Made by a program: the position numbers and the translations under genes
Source of the DNA: Paguma larvata
Taxonomy: Eukaryota > Chordata > Mammalia > Carnivora > Viverridae
Length of the DNA stretch: 64,000 nucleotides
NCBI GenBank assembly: GCA_030068075.1
Contig: CM057823.1
Location: 12,930,485-12,994,484 of the forward strand
Reading direction: 5' to 3'
Part shown: piece after piece, positions 1 through 10,434 of the stretch
Position numbering within the stretch: position 1 is the stretch's first letter
Layout of the letters: every line of letters starts with the position of its first letter
The notes under the pieces: generated by a model
Database searches by the model: none
Told to the model about the DNA's origin: nothing
What the model saw: only the letters and a program-made list of their open reading frames with translations

Positions 1-408
1 TAAAAACAGAGTGGGCACGACTCCATAAATACTTAATGAATGTGCAAAAAATCCATAAAGGCTTTTTCAAGTTTCATGGTCTTTGGATACGCACCTGATC
101 ACCTCGCCCATTTTCTTGCACCTATTAAGATGGAAAAGGAAATTTTTGCAACAAAAATGATCTCCAAGTTAGTTAGCTCTAACAGTTCCTTTGCTCATCA
201 CTGGGAAAGGGCTAGGAGGCTCTGGAATGGAAAGAATGGGGCTAAAGTGGAGGGGGGAAGGCGGAATCAGACTTGGCCTGGTGGCGGCCTGCGGGACTCC
301 AGCACTTCACGCATTCCCTCCTGCTGATAAGCCAGGCCCTGAGGAGAAGCAATTATCGACATTCTCAGTCTCCAGTCACCCAGCATCCCTGGGCAGGCAC
401 GGGACGAA

Positions 409-492
409 GTGTGTGCGCATGCGTGCATCCAAGTGTGTGTGGAGGGGGGATGTGGAGGGGGTGTGTGGGTGCGTGTGGGGGTGGGTGCTGGA
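409..492. repeat. GT/G-rich low-complexity tract
   Basis: Positions 409-428 are a perfect alternating purine-pyrimidine run of 20 bases (GTGTGTGCGCATGCGTGCAT). They are followed by closely spaced runs of three to six G on the plus strand up to about 492. Confidence 0.8.
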
Positions 493-1431
493 GTCAGAAT
501 GTGAAAGAGACAGAGACCCTTACCCAACCCCCAAACACATCCTGTTGGCTTACAGGGTTACTGTATTTAAAAACAGATGCCTCTTTGGAAACTCACACAT
601 TTTTAAGTCCTGTAAATCACACATGCTGGGTAAAGTAATTACACTTCTGTAGCACTTCTCCTCTGCACACAATGGAAATTCTGGTACTTCTGTAATAAGG
701 TAGCACTTTCTGTGCTGTGCCTTCTCCCAGGAGGCCTCCACTGCCCAGCCTAGAGGTGGGCAGAAGAGAAATTCTCACAAAACAGAATCCTGTGGATTCA
801 AGGAAAAGCATTTTTTTTTTTTTTTAATCTCTAGGATTTCTCTTAGGATAATGTTGGCCACCTACCTGCGGACACAGGGATTCAGGAAGAGCAGGGGAAC
901 GTCATTTAAAAACCGACTCGGGAGAAATAAAGTAGTTGAGGCTAGAAACTGGTCCCTTACTTGCATGGGTTGGTGAGATGTACCAATTTTCGGACTCCTG
1001 GATTTCTCATCCCTTTGCAAAATCCCAGGGGCCCACAGGACTGAGGTTGGCGGCTTCGGCATTCCTTCTGCATTTTAAATTTGTGTAACAATACTGCATT
1101 ACAGCCTGGAATTTGGAACTATCTTCCTGGTGTGACTGGCATTTATTCGGGCTATTTCCTGGTTTCCTCCAGTATTCTACATTAACGTGCATCATAATGG
1201 CTACAGCAGGGTTAAAACCTACGGGAAATACAAATGCAGGCGGTTGTTTTTCTTAAAATTCCCAGACCACCTTCCTTTTTTCAAGGGTGGACACTCAGCT
1301 GTGAGCAGCAAGGGGAGCAAACACTTAGGAAAGCACTAAATGAATCAGTCAAAAATATGACCCACAGAAGAGGGGGGTTCGAGGATCTGCCAAAAGGCTC
1401 ATTTTACTCCCCACCTGATAAAGTACAAAAA

Positions 1432-1456
1432 AACAACAACAACAACAACAAAACAA
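1432..1456 (+). repeat. AAC microsatellite
   Basis: About seven AAC units follow an A-rich stretch in intron 1. Confidence 0.8.
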
Positions 1457-2619
1457 CTTGAGGAAATTTTTTTATAAAAACAGTTAAACCTTCTCTATAG
1501 GTCTCAAACCCATCTACGAATCTTAGGGTCGCTTGATTTTCCCTTTAGTCGAGGCACAGGGTAGGAAAGACAAAAGAGGAGTAAAAGCCTCGGAATTAAT
1601 GTAAATTGTAGAAGAAAACGATTTCCAGAGACAGTTGATGAAAGTCAAAACAAAACAAAAAGCGTATGGGAAATATTATATATGCCTAGATTTTTCTAAG
1701 CTCCCCTCCCACACTCAGGTTTTTGAATGGGTAAGCACACTGAACACTATTAAGCTATAACCTAGGCAGATACAAAAATGCATTTTTATGTCCCTGAATT
1801 TAAAAAGTGCTTTAAAGTTTTTGCTTCAAATTTTTCCTGTGAATTTCCAGCTCCCCTCCCTCCAAAGTTTTTTGTTATGTTTTTATACACTTTCGAGTGT
1901 TAAGTCAACTTTCTCTTTTGCTGCCCACCCTTACAAGGTTCCCCAGAAACCAGAGTCCCGCGCCTCTCCAGTTTTCCAGGGGCTCATTCTCATCACCCAC
2001 CTTTTCAGCCACCAGGCACGTACTTGGACTGTTCTGAAAATGCTTTGTCAAGAACAGACAGACCTCTCCTCTGCATCTCAAACCCCATCTTCGCCTCCTC
2101 ATGGCCTTTTCTCCCTCCTCCCCACCCTTCAACCGCTCAATCTGCTGTTTCAGCAAATACAACCACCATTTAGCCGGTGGTCCAAAAGAGAAACTCAAGA
2201 GGCTTCATGAAAGAAACTCCTCGTCTTCCCTCTGCTGACAGTTACTGAGGTCTCTGAACACCTGGGGCCGAGTCGCCACTGCCTCGAGACAAAGACTCTT
2301 GCAGCACCAGCCTCACTAATCTCTTCACTCTTCCAAACCCCGTTGCCATCCTCTTTCCCACTGTGGAGTCCCGGAGTGCCAGGTCCCTGCTGCACAGCAA
2401 GACAACTCCCATCAGAGTGGATTCTGACTTCCGGCCTGGAAGGCCAGCTCCTCCACCTTCCCTCCCATCGAAGCCTCCCCCGCCTCCAGCTTCTTCCTTA
2501 ACTTCCCCTTCCTCTCCCTGCCGTGCCTTGCTTGCTCCCCGCAAAAGTTCTTTTAAGCCTGGGCCTTCACACAGGCTAATCTTCTACCCATGGTCTCAAC
2601 CCCTTCCTCATCAGGCAAA

Positions 2620-2790
2620 ACCTTGAGAATCTGAGCTCAGATGTCACCTCTCTGACACAAGCTCTTGACCCTTCCTTACAGTGTTGACTGTGTTCCCAAC
2701 TCTAACTCCACTTGAACCCCATGCTTTGTTCTACCTGACTACACAGGGCCGTACCATCACCACTATACGCTGGAGCAGCTGAGCAACAGA
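2620..2790 (+). mobile_element. L2-like fossil fragment
   Basis: Text such as AGATGTCACCTCTCTGACA followed by a CCTTCC-rich stretch resembles the 3' part of LINE2. It is strongly diverged and the boundaries are approximate. Confidence 0.4.
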
Positions 2791-3268
2791 AACCAGCTCT
2801 CCTAGCCCGTGGCACCCTCAGAACCTGCACTTAGAGTCCCCTCCCCATAAAAAGACCTCCACCATCATACCACCTCCCCTAGCTCACCAGGAGGATAAAA
2901 TAATGTAGTTTCTGTACAAAGTGGCCAGTACCCGGTAAGTACGCAGAAGCTAGCAATTATGATTTCTTGCGTGAATGCATTAAAAAGATTTCTGAGAATT
3001 TCAGAAGATCAAATATTCCAGTATTTTTTTTTATACCAGCAAAAGAAAAAAAAAAGGACAAAGCAGGCAACTTTACTGCGATTAGCTCCAGCCTGCAACC
3101 TTCTTCCCTCCAGGACGCGGTCTTGCCCCACCCCAACGCACTGACGGGGTCTCAAACATTCTCCCAGTACTCCCTACGGACCCAGGAGTCATCACCCAAG
3201 TTATCCCCACACGTCAGATAAACTCGTCCGTCAAGGGATGCCATCCGCCTCTCAACAGCATCAATTTA

Positions 3269-3478
3269 TTATTTTTTTTTAATTTTTTTTATTTATTGAG
3301 AGACATAGAGACAGAGTGTGAGCAAGGGAAGGGCAGAGAGAGAGGGAGATACAGAATCCGAAGCAGGCTCCAGGCTCTGAGCCGTCAGCACAGAGCCCGA
3401 CTCGGGGCTTGAACTCACAGACTGTGAGATCATGACCTGAAGTCGGCCGCTTAACCAAATGAGCCACCCAGGCGTCCC
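3269..3478 (-). mobile_element. CAN-SINE (felid tRNA-Lys SINE), full length
   Basis: On the minus strand the element has a tRNA-derived head with pol III box A and B motifs, a middle region, a CT-rich stretch and an A-rich tail (T-rich at the left end here). A perfect 18-bp target-site duplication flanks it at 3251-3268 and 3479-3496, so the insertion is comparatively recent. It lies in RBPMS intron 1 in the same orientation as the gene. Confidence 0.95.
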
Positions 3479-3496
3479 TCAACAGCATCAATTTAA

Positions 3497-4878
3497 ATAC
3501 CTGCTCCTAGCTGGCCTCGAGCCCGCTGAGCCATGCGGCCACTTGTGCTCTAGCTATTATTAAGGTTCATTCCCCTCATTCCTTCCTGAGTTTTTTCTTT
3601 GACCAAAGCAAGCACTGTTCAAGAGGAACATTTGCATTCCCTTTCCCCTCCCCCCCACAGACACTAAGGTGCCAAATGAAACTGAACACAAACATTCCAA
3701 AGTGGCTGTCACACAGAGCAGGCTTGTTTGGGAACGCAGGGAGCTCCGTGCTATTCCACCTAACCAAAGCTTCTAGAAGTCTGCTTCCAAAAGGTCAAAT
3801 TGAGTTCCACCGCACAAACCAAACGCTAATGGTGAAAACCCAAACGCACCCCAGAATGAGCAGGCCCGCGGCGGCCGTCAGATGGGCCAGGCACGCTCCC
3901 CTGTGCGCTCAAGTGGAGGCTGCGGACGGCAGGTGGAGGTAGGTAATTTGCCAGCTGCTCCATCCACAACTTCCCTAAAGGGAACGGACCTCAGTATTAA
4001 ACAAGTGGCTGCTTATTAACACCTTACCCATACACAGTTATCATTGCCGACCCTACCAACAAGCATTGTGTGTGGTATTTACCTGGTACTGGGGTACTAT
4101 CTTTGGGTGAGTGTTGAGTGCTGGGAATACTGTGATAAGACTGCATCGATCTTTTAAAAAAAATTACACGATATAAGGTAATGATGCAGGACTTAAGTGA
4201 AGAGAACAAAGAAACTCCTCCTCGAATTCGGAGAAAAGCATCTCTTTGCAATGGAACATTCAGGTGATGGTAGCCTGCACAATGTACGCTGAAGCTTGGC
4301 TCCGGCCTTGAAAGCAGCTCAGGCTAGAACAAGAGGGAAAAGATGGTTGAAGCGGATAGTTTACGGCGCAGACGGGTACATTAGAGCAATCCTGAATGTG
4401 GAGTTTGGACTCTGTCGTTCAGAGAACAGACCAGTGCTGAAGGACCCGTCGGAGGACCGAGCAGAATAGAAGGCTGGATTAAGACAGCAGGTTAGGACAG
4501 GGAGAGCAGCTAAACATCCCTAAAATGAGCCAGGAAAAAAGGAATGCGTGAGATAAACACTACGAAGAAAGGCTACAAGGAACAGAAGAGTCTGGGTTCC
4601 TGCAGCAAGGGCTTGTGAGCAAAACAAAATGGTTCTGTGACACCTACAGATACGGCAAAAAAAAAAAAAAAAAATTAACAAAATAGGAGGAAGACCATTT
4701 GTTTTTTTTACAATTTCGTTCACATGTTCACTTTAGAAAGTCTAGAAAGCACAGAAAAACATGGGCAAGTAAATAAAAATTATCTGCAATCCACCAGATA
4801 ATTTTTATTGGTATTGTTTTTTTACCTATTCAGGGTTTTTGGGTTGTGGGGGGTTTTATTTTAGAATTGACATCACAT
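3497..4878. other. RBPMS: Intron 1, no gene or young repeat seen
   Basis: The sequence looks unique apart from a small CpG-dense patch at about 3845-3935 containing GCGGCGGCCG. An A run lies at about 4658-4674. Confidence 0.5.
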
Positions 4879-5000
4879 GGGGCACCGGGGTGGCTCAGCG
4901 GGTTAAGCGTCTGGATCTCAGGGTTGTGAGTTCAAGCCCAGCATTGGGCTCCGTGTTGGGCATGAAACCTACTTTAAAAAAAAAAAAGAAAAGAAAAAAA
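4879..5000 (+). mobile_element. Short tRNA-headed SINE (about 100 bp class)
   Basis: It begins GGGGCACCGGGGTGGCTCAG and passes through a box B-like GTTCAAGCCC, but goes straight to ACTTTAAAAA without the GCTCAGAGCC middle or CT-rich stretch of the standard CAN-SINE. No clear target-site duplication is seen. Confidence 0.85.
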
Positions 5001-5783
5001 ATTAAAATGTAGTCAGAAGCTGGAAGAAAGTCAGTTTCTCCCATACTGCCTTCAGAGGGACTGTGGCAATGCAGACAACCTGATTCCATATTTCTGGGTC
5101 CCTAGAACTGTGAGAGAATGCACTTGTTGCTTTGAAACACACACACGTATATATCTGCGTATCCATATATATTCTTTAAAAACATGGTTTTTCATGGCTA
5201 CCTAATATTCTTTCAGAAATTATACCGTGACTTACTTAGCAATTTCCTTGGATAAGACATAGAAGAGTCTTTATGAACGTTCACGATCAGAAGCAACAAA
5301 TTCACGAACATATCTTGACATGGAACCCCAAAGTCCTCCAGGAAGCTGCGTGGGTTTGCACCACCGCTGCCATCCGCACGTGCCCACTTTACTGCCCCAT
5401 CACCAACACCGAACGCTCTGTGCTCGAAGCACAAATTAATCTAAGTCTACAAAAATCACCTCTCTACCCTATCAAATCTCTACCCCATCAGACCTTCCAT
5501 CCGACAAACAAATGCCATGGGAAACAAAGATTGCACAAGAGCACGAGGGTGTAGGAGGGAAATTTTAAGACCACTACTGGAAAAATGGTAATTCAGAAAT
5601 GCATGCTGTATTTGCGATGTTAGTGTAACACTTGATTGGGAAATCATCACATTTTCATTTAAAACACGACCACAGAACCCTATTCCAGGGCTGAAATAGG
5701 TTTGTCCCATTATTTCTGACGTGGAGTAAGACTCCAAATGTGGTTAAATTGTATAAAGCCATTCTGCATTTTTCCTAAGTCAT
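5001..5783. other. RBPMS: Intron 1, possible decayed LINE sequence
   Basis: AT-rich text at about 5100-5250 resembles antisense LINE 3' ends but is too diverged to name. The rest appears unique. Confidence 0.35.
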
Positions 5784-5797
5784 AAGGTAGGTTAATC

Positions 5798-5799
<2 letters not shown>

Positions 5800-5830
<31 letters not shown>

Positions 5831-6039
5831 TTTTTTAATGTTTATTTATTTTTGAGAGACAGAGAGACAGAGTATGAACAGGGGAAGGGCAGAGAGAGAG
5901 GGAGACACAGCATCCGAAGCAGGCTCCAGGCTCCGAGCCATCAGCACAGAGCCTGATGCGGGGCTTGAACCCACAGTCTGTGAGATCATGACCTGAGCCG
6001 AAGTCGGCCGCCTAACCAACTGAGCCACCCAGGCGCCCC
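5800..6039 (-). mobile_element. CAN-SINE, full length with long A-tail
   Basis: A perfect 16-bp target-site duplication lies at 5784-5799 and 6040-6055. The tail is very long and nearly pure (T run about 5798-5822 and a second T run to about 5836), a sign of youth. Confidence 0.95.
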
Positions 6040-6177
6040 AAGGTAGGTTAATCTTAACACCAATTGAAAGCCTGACGTTGCCACACACTGACATGGTACC
6101 CTTTTTCTGTGTGCCAATTAGAGGAAACAAGTTTTCCTTCATGACCCCAATAATTAGGCAAGATTACTAAGCACTTT

Positions 6178-6281
6178 CTTTTTAAGTTATTTTTTAAGTA
6201 ATTTCTACACCCAACACGGGGCTCGAACTCACGACCCCACGATCAAGGGTTCCAAGCTCTTCTGAGCCGGTCAGGCGCTCC
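6178..6281 (-). mobile_element. Short tRNA-headed SINE
   Basis: Perfect 12-bp duplications ACTAAGCACTTT at 6166-6177 and 6282-6293 bound a copy of only 104 bp, so the short form is a complete retrotransposition unit rather than a broken long SINE. Confidence 0.9.
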
Positions 6282-6293
6282 ACTAAGCACTTT

Positions 6294-9200
6294 AAAAGAG
6301 GTAAAGATTAGTATTAGCTTGTAAAGAAACTTACTGCCCAACAACATCTGCCAAACATCTTTTCAGTCATTAGTCCAACAACGCCAAGTTTTTTTGCTTT
6401 TCTACTTTTAAGTACAAGAGAGTTCTGGTCAATTTAAGGAAAAATTGCTCTTTAACACTAGAGCCTCAACATAATAAAGCACCTTTTAGAAAGGATGCGT
6501 GGTTAGCCTGCAAAATACTACAGGACCTGGATAAAAGTAAAAATAAAACCAAATTACAGATTTATCTGCTTTCAAAAAAAACCCAAAGCTCTATTTTGAA
6601 AGTTAAGTGACCAAACATTTCTATTTACTACCAGGTAGAGTCTTGATATATAAAACTCAAGACAAATGACTAATAAAGTCTAGTCCAGTATAAACTGTCA
6701 AAGGTATTTAAAGACGATATTACCTAGTCCCAAATTAGATGCAAATTCTAGGAATTCATTAATTGTAAAATGGCATAACAAATTACCTAACGCCCTATAC
6801 ATTAGCCTTACAAACCTCAAATCCCAGTAAGATTTTGATAACTGGCTTTTCCTTAATGGGACATCTTGCAGAGAAATACACACGTAGAGCACACTAGAAT
6901 CCAGAAAGCCAGATGTATTCTCTCTCTCACAGCTAGCCAAATCTTAAAAAGAATTTTTCCTCAAAGCTTTAAATACTATCCAAAGCAGAAGTCTCTGTCC
7001 TGTCCAAGTTCTCAAACTTCCGACCCAAAAAACTGCAAAAATTCTCCTAAATCCTGGACTTCTCAGTCTATACTGTCGGAACCAAGCAAGTGTTTCGGCA
7101 TCAATTATTTTAGAGTAAGCGTTAAAAGCTCTCAAACAGGGCTAACATGTACTGGAAGATAAGAGGACTGCATTTAAAAAAAAAAAATAGAAAAAAAAAC
7201 CCTTGGATTCAATAAAGTGGTAGAGAAAGCCTAAATTACCCTTATGTTCTAGAAAATAAACTATTTTCTCTTAATGATGATTGGCCTTGGCTTTTCCAAG
7301 TCATCTCGAGGGCCACCAGAAACAAAACACATTTTCCCCTCTCTTGTCATTATGTGTATATACATTTTATATGTGTGTGTTCTGTTTACTACAGTCCTCA
7401 GCCAAGGCTTTTAAATGTGTTTGAGAACAAATTGCTGATCGCTGGGTGGGCAGGGAAAGGGTCCAGGGCGGTGGTTTTGTATAATGCCGAGCACATTAAT
7501 GGGACTCACCAAATACCATATTTATTTTACTTGTGGCTTCCAGGGTTAGGGGGAAAAAAAAAAGGTTAGAGTTTATCAAAAACAAAACAAATGCAAAACA
7601 CGGAATTAGGGCAAAATTACCTGGATCATTCAAGGCCTATTTACTTTCTTTTCCTGAATTTTCAACATTATAAACCTTCTGTCTTCATGGCTCATCTGTC
7701 TTTACTCTCTACCTCTTCTACAAGCTGGGCTCTGAAATCTTCCTAACCGTCCACTTAGTTTTAAAACAACGGTCTTGCCAAAACTTACGTGTCATAGAGC
7801 TACATGCCATTCCCACCAGAAAAGGAACATCATCAAGGCAACAGACCAGGTTAAGAGGCAGGAACTACACTGAGTTCACCCGTGGTTCTGTACTCGCACA
7901 CCTCACACAGTAAGGCGCCCCAGGAACAGGGGCGACACCTCAGACCTGGTGGCAGTGAGGCTGAGATGGGTTAAGCAAAAGAAATTTGACTTGTCTCTAA
8001 ATTTTATCAAGTTAAGTAGGCTCTGGTTTTGGAACATATAAACCTTTTTGTTACCTACCAAAAGCCAAAAAGCCTCTGGTTTGCCTAACTTTGCCACTTA
8101 CAAGTGTTCTCAATGGGGTGAACAGAGAAAGATGGTTCCACACGATACATTCGTACCCTTAGAAAGAAACAGGCTGCCCATCTAAAGAGAAATAGAAAGG
8201 TTCTGAAGTAATTGGTGCGTTAGGTGAATTAGTTAGAGACAGCAACTGGGAGAAGCACCCTGGTCATTTTTTAAATTTTATTTCGGTGGTAGGGAAAATA
8301 AATGGCAAAGGAGCCCGTAAGATTCAAGAAAAAAGTAGAACTTGCAATTCAAGCCTCCCTCTCTTTGAAAAGGAAGGAGGAATGGCAGCGGTTGTAAAGA
8401 ACCAGCATGTAAATAACACTTGCCAAAATAGTTGATAATAAAATGCGCAATTACCCTCAGGCGTGAAGGCAATCTTCAGCTGACTGCAATGCAGGTGGGT
8501 TGCCCCCAGACCGCTGTGCTGAGAGTAAAATCTTGTGTTTTGCATTGATTTGCATGGTCTTCATTTAAAAAAAGTTTCCTTTTCACAAGCGGACAAAGTG
8601 CTGAAGGCTTATCCCACTAAATTAAATCCTCCCCAACATTCGGTTTCACTATCAGAATCTTAGTTTGCACGCAACACATTGTCTCCAGTAATCATCTCAA
8701 CCTCCTAATCAGTTCACCATTCTGTAGACTTTATACACTCGGATACAATACTTGTAAGAATCCTTTACAGTTCAAGTCTACACGCATACTTCCTTGCATC
8801 TATATAAGTTCTTTTTAGAACGTTTAAAAAGCTATGTGGGATCTTAAAAAAAGCAGGCGGAAAAAAAAAAAATACCGTTTCTTGGACTCCAGATAACGTA
8901 CCTACAGGAACAAAGCCATTTAATAGGATACCAGAGATAGCCTAAGTACAAAATTCTGAAACCCGCAGTTACCAAATTTTGTTTCTACCAAAGGAACGCT
9001 CCGCAGCCACAACGCTTTTATGTTGTGACGGACGCACCACATAAAATTTACGCTCAGAAGTCAAAGTCCTATTAACACAGCCTCGATGATAGTTTGGTGA
9101 ATTGTAAAGTTTTAAACTCTTTTATTCTGCTCCCCCCTCCCCCCAACCGCATCGCCCCTAAATTTACAAAACCTAATCACCCAGATTCGGGGTCTTTGAC

Positions 9201-9559
9201 TCACCAGAGAAGAATGCAGCTGATGAGTTATCTATTAATTCAAAATGCCTCAGCTGGAAAGATATTTCACCAAGAACTTTTAACACCGAAAGGGGTTGGG
9301 GGGGGGGGGGCAGGGAACAGAAGGTGTCTCTTAACGAGAACTCTCCCCGAGTTCCTTCCTCACACCACACACACAAACACACCCCACAACTTCCAGCCGC
9401 GGTCGCAGAATTAAGTCCTGACCCTTCGGGTCCCAGTAAACGGAGGTTACCCAGGAGTCAGCTCTCGATTCCGCTTTTAAAATCCTACGCAAACAAAGCT
9501 GAGCATTACACTTACAAAAGTCTCCGAAAAGTCCTTAAAAGTTACGCAATTTTTGGAAC
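6294..9559. other. RBPMS: Intron 1 proximal to exon 1, no SINE or L1
   Basis: I see no recognisable mobile element of recent age in this 3.3 kb and no second exon. It contains A-rich runs (about 7176-7199, 7552-7563, 8859-8872), an octamer-like ATTTGCAT at about 8549-8556, a C-rich patch at about 9131-9147 and a run of 13 G ending at 9310. Such clean sequence beside a promoter suggests intronic regulatory content, but none is identified. Confidence 0.5.
9298..9310 (+). repeat. G(13) homopolymer
   Basis: An uninterrupted run of 13 G lies about 440 bp inside intron 1 from the exon boundary. Its length may be inaccurate in an assembly. Confidence 0.85.
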
Positions 9560-9739
9560 CCGCAAAAACTCGCTCTCCAAAGAGACCCCCGCCCCGCCTC
9601 GGGGCGACAATTCGGGGCTGTGCCTCGGGACGAGGGCAATTCCCAAACCCCCGGCAGCGGCGCCGCGGGGCCGCCCGCACTCCGGAAAGCCCGCGCGGCC
9701 GGCGCCCCAGGTCGTACCCCCCGCCGCACCGAGCCCCCT

Positions 9740-9748
9740 CGGTACCTC
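9740..9748 (-). other. RBPMS: 5' splice donor of RBPMS exon 1
   Basis: Read on the minus strand the boundary is GAG followed by GTACCG. The GT falls exactly where homology to RBPMS ends and leaves the reading frame in phase 0. Positions +4 to +6 (CCG) depart from the usual AGT, so this is a weak-looking donor. Confidence 0.75.
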
Positions 9749-9811
9749 TTCCTCCTGAAGGTTGGCCTCGTTCGGGGTGTTCTCCTTCTCGGCTTTGCCG
9801 CCGTTGTTCAT
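9746..9811 (-). CDS. RBPMS: RBPMS exon 1, coding part (partial CDS, 22 codons)
   Basis: The minus strand reads an ATG at 9811 followed by MNNGGKAEKENTP and then NEANLQEEE, which I recognise as the N-terminus of RBPMS, a homodimeric RNA-binding protein that binds CAC-containing RNA and regulates splicing and mRNA fate in smooth and cardiac muscle and retinal ganglion cells. After the last GAG codon the sequence becomes GTACCG and similarity stops, so a splice donor is placed at 9745/9746; in known RBPMS the next residues (VRTLF) begin the RRM, encoded by exon 2, which lies to the left outside this window. The start has A at -3 (GGGAAGATGA), a good Kozak context. Residue 14 is Asn (AAC); I recall Ser in human and mouse. 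The exon sits inside a CpG island, as expected of a first exon. Identification rests on remembered protein sequence, but 21 of 22 residues agree. Confidence 0.93.
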
Positions 9812-10369
9812 CTTCCCGGTCCTTCCTCGCCGGGCAGGGCTGGGGCGCGGGGCTGGGCGAGGGCGCGCTCGCCCACTTTTCCCTTCCCCGGGCGCCGGGG
9901 CTCCCTCGGGCGGGCGCCGCGGGCTGCGGGGGCTGGAGCCGGGGCAGCGGCGGCTCGGGCTCCCGCGGCGAGGCGAGACTGCGGCGGCGGGCGACCCAGG
10001 AAGTGCGAGGGAGAGACGGGGCAGGGCGAGGCGCGGGCCGACCGGGAAGGGGACGGAGACAATCGGGACCCGGGAGGGAGACCTGGAGAGGGAGGGCGGG
10101 CGCGAGGGAAGGAAGGAAGGAAGAAAGGATGGGGCGAGGGCGCGCGTCCCAGGAGGGAGCCCAGAGAGTCGGGGAGATGGCCGAGGAGAGGCTGGGGGCG
10201 GCCGCTGCCCGAGCCTAGCGGGGGCCAGAGGGAGGGGGCGAGGGGTGCCCAGACCGGAGGAGGAGGAGGAGGAAGAGGTGCGGGGCGCGGGCCACGGCTG
10301 GGACGCTGGGACCCGAAGAGCCGCTGAGTGCGCGCGCTCCAGGCAGGCTCTGGGAAGTACGGGATCCAA
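9812..10369 (-). other. RBPMS: Presumed RBPMS 5' UTR / proximal promoter (frame open upstream of ATG)
   Basis: This stretch lies immediately upstream of the RBPMS start codon. Its 3' part must be 5' UTR; the transcription start cannot be fixed from sequence alone. The frame of the RBPMS ATG has no stop for 186 codons upstream, to an ATG at 10369. The predicted peptide is Pro/Ser/Arg/Ala-rich and of the composition expected from any GC-rich, stop-poor sequence, so I regard it as non-coding unless shown otherwise. Confidence 0.5.
10106..10128. repeat. GGAA microsatellite in promoter island
   Basis: Consecutive GGAA units followed by GAAAGG occur about 300 bp upstream of the RBPMS start codon. 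GGAA runs are ETS-family binding cores; any function is inferred. Confidence 0.6.
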
Positions 10370-10434
10370 GCAGCTCCCTTTCTCTCGCTTTCCTCCCTCC
10401 CCTCTCTCCTCCCTCTCCTCCTCCTCCTCCTCTC
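10249..10434. repeat. Purine-rich GGA run and facing CTC run in promoter
   Basis: A GGA-repeat run (about 10255-10278) is followed about 140 bp later by a CTC-repeat run (about 10414-10434) of opposite strand sense. Both are low-complexity tracts within the CpG island and could adopt triplex or G-quadruplex forms. Confidence 0.6.

Larger units (their letters stand above)
1..3250. other. RBPMS: RBPMS intron 1, largely unique sequence
   Basis: No exon is recognisable and no young SINE or L1 is present. The stretch holds a GT/G-rich low-complexity tract (409-492), an AAC run (about 1432-1456) and a weak L2-like segment (about 2620-2790). Short open frames here have no recognisable family. Confidence 0.6.

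Noticed and set aside
1788..2210. 140-codon plus-strand frame in intron 1
   Set aside because: Pyrimidine-rich Ser/Leu/Pro peptide typical of CT-rich non-coding DNA; antisense frames equally open.
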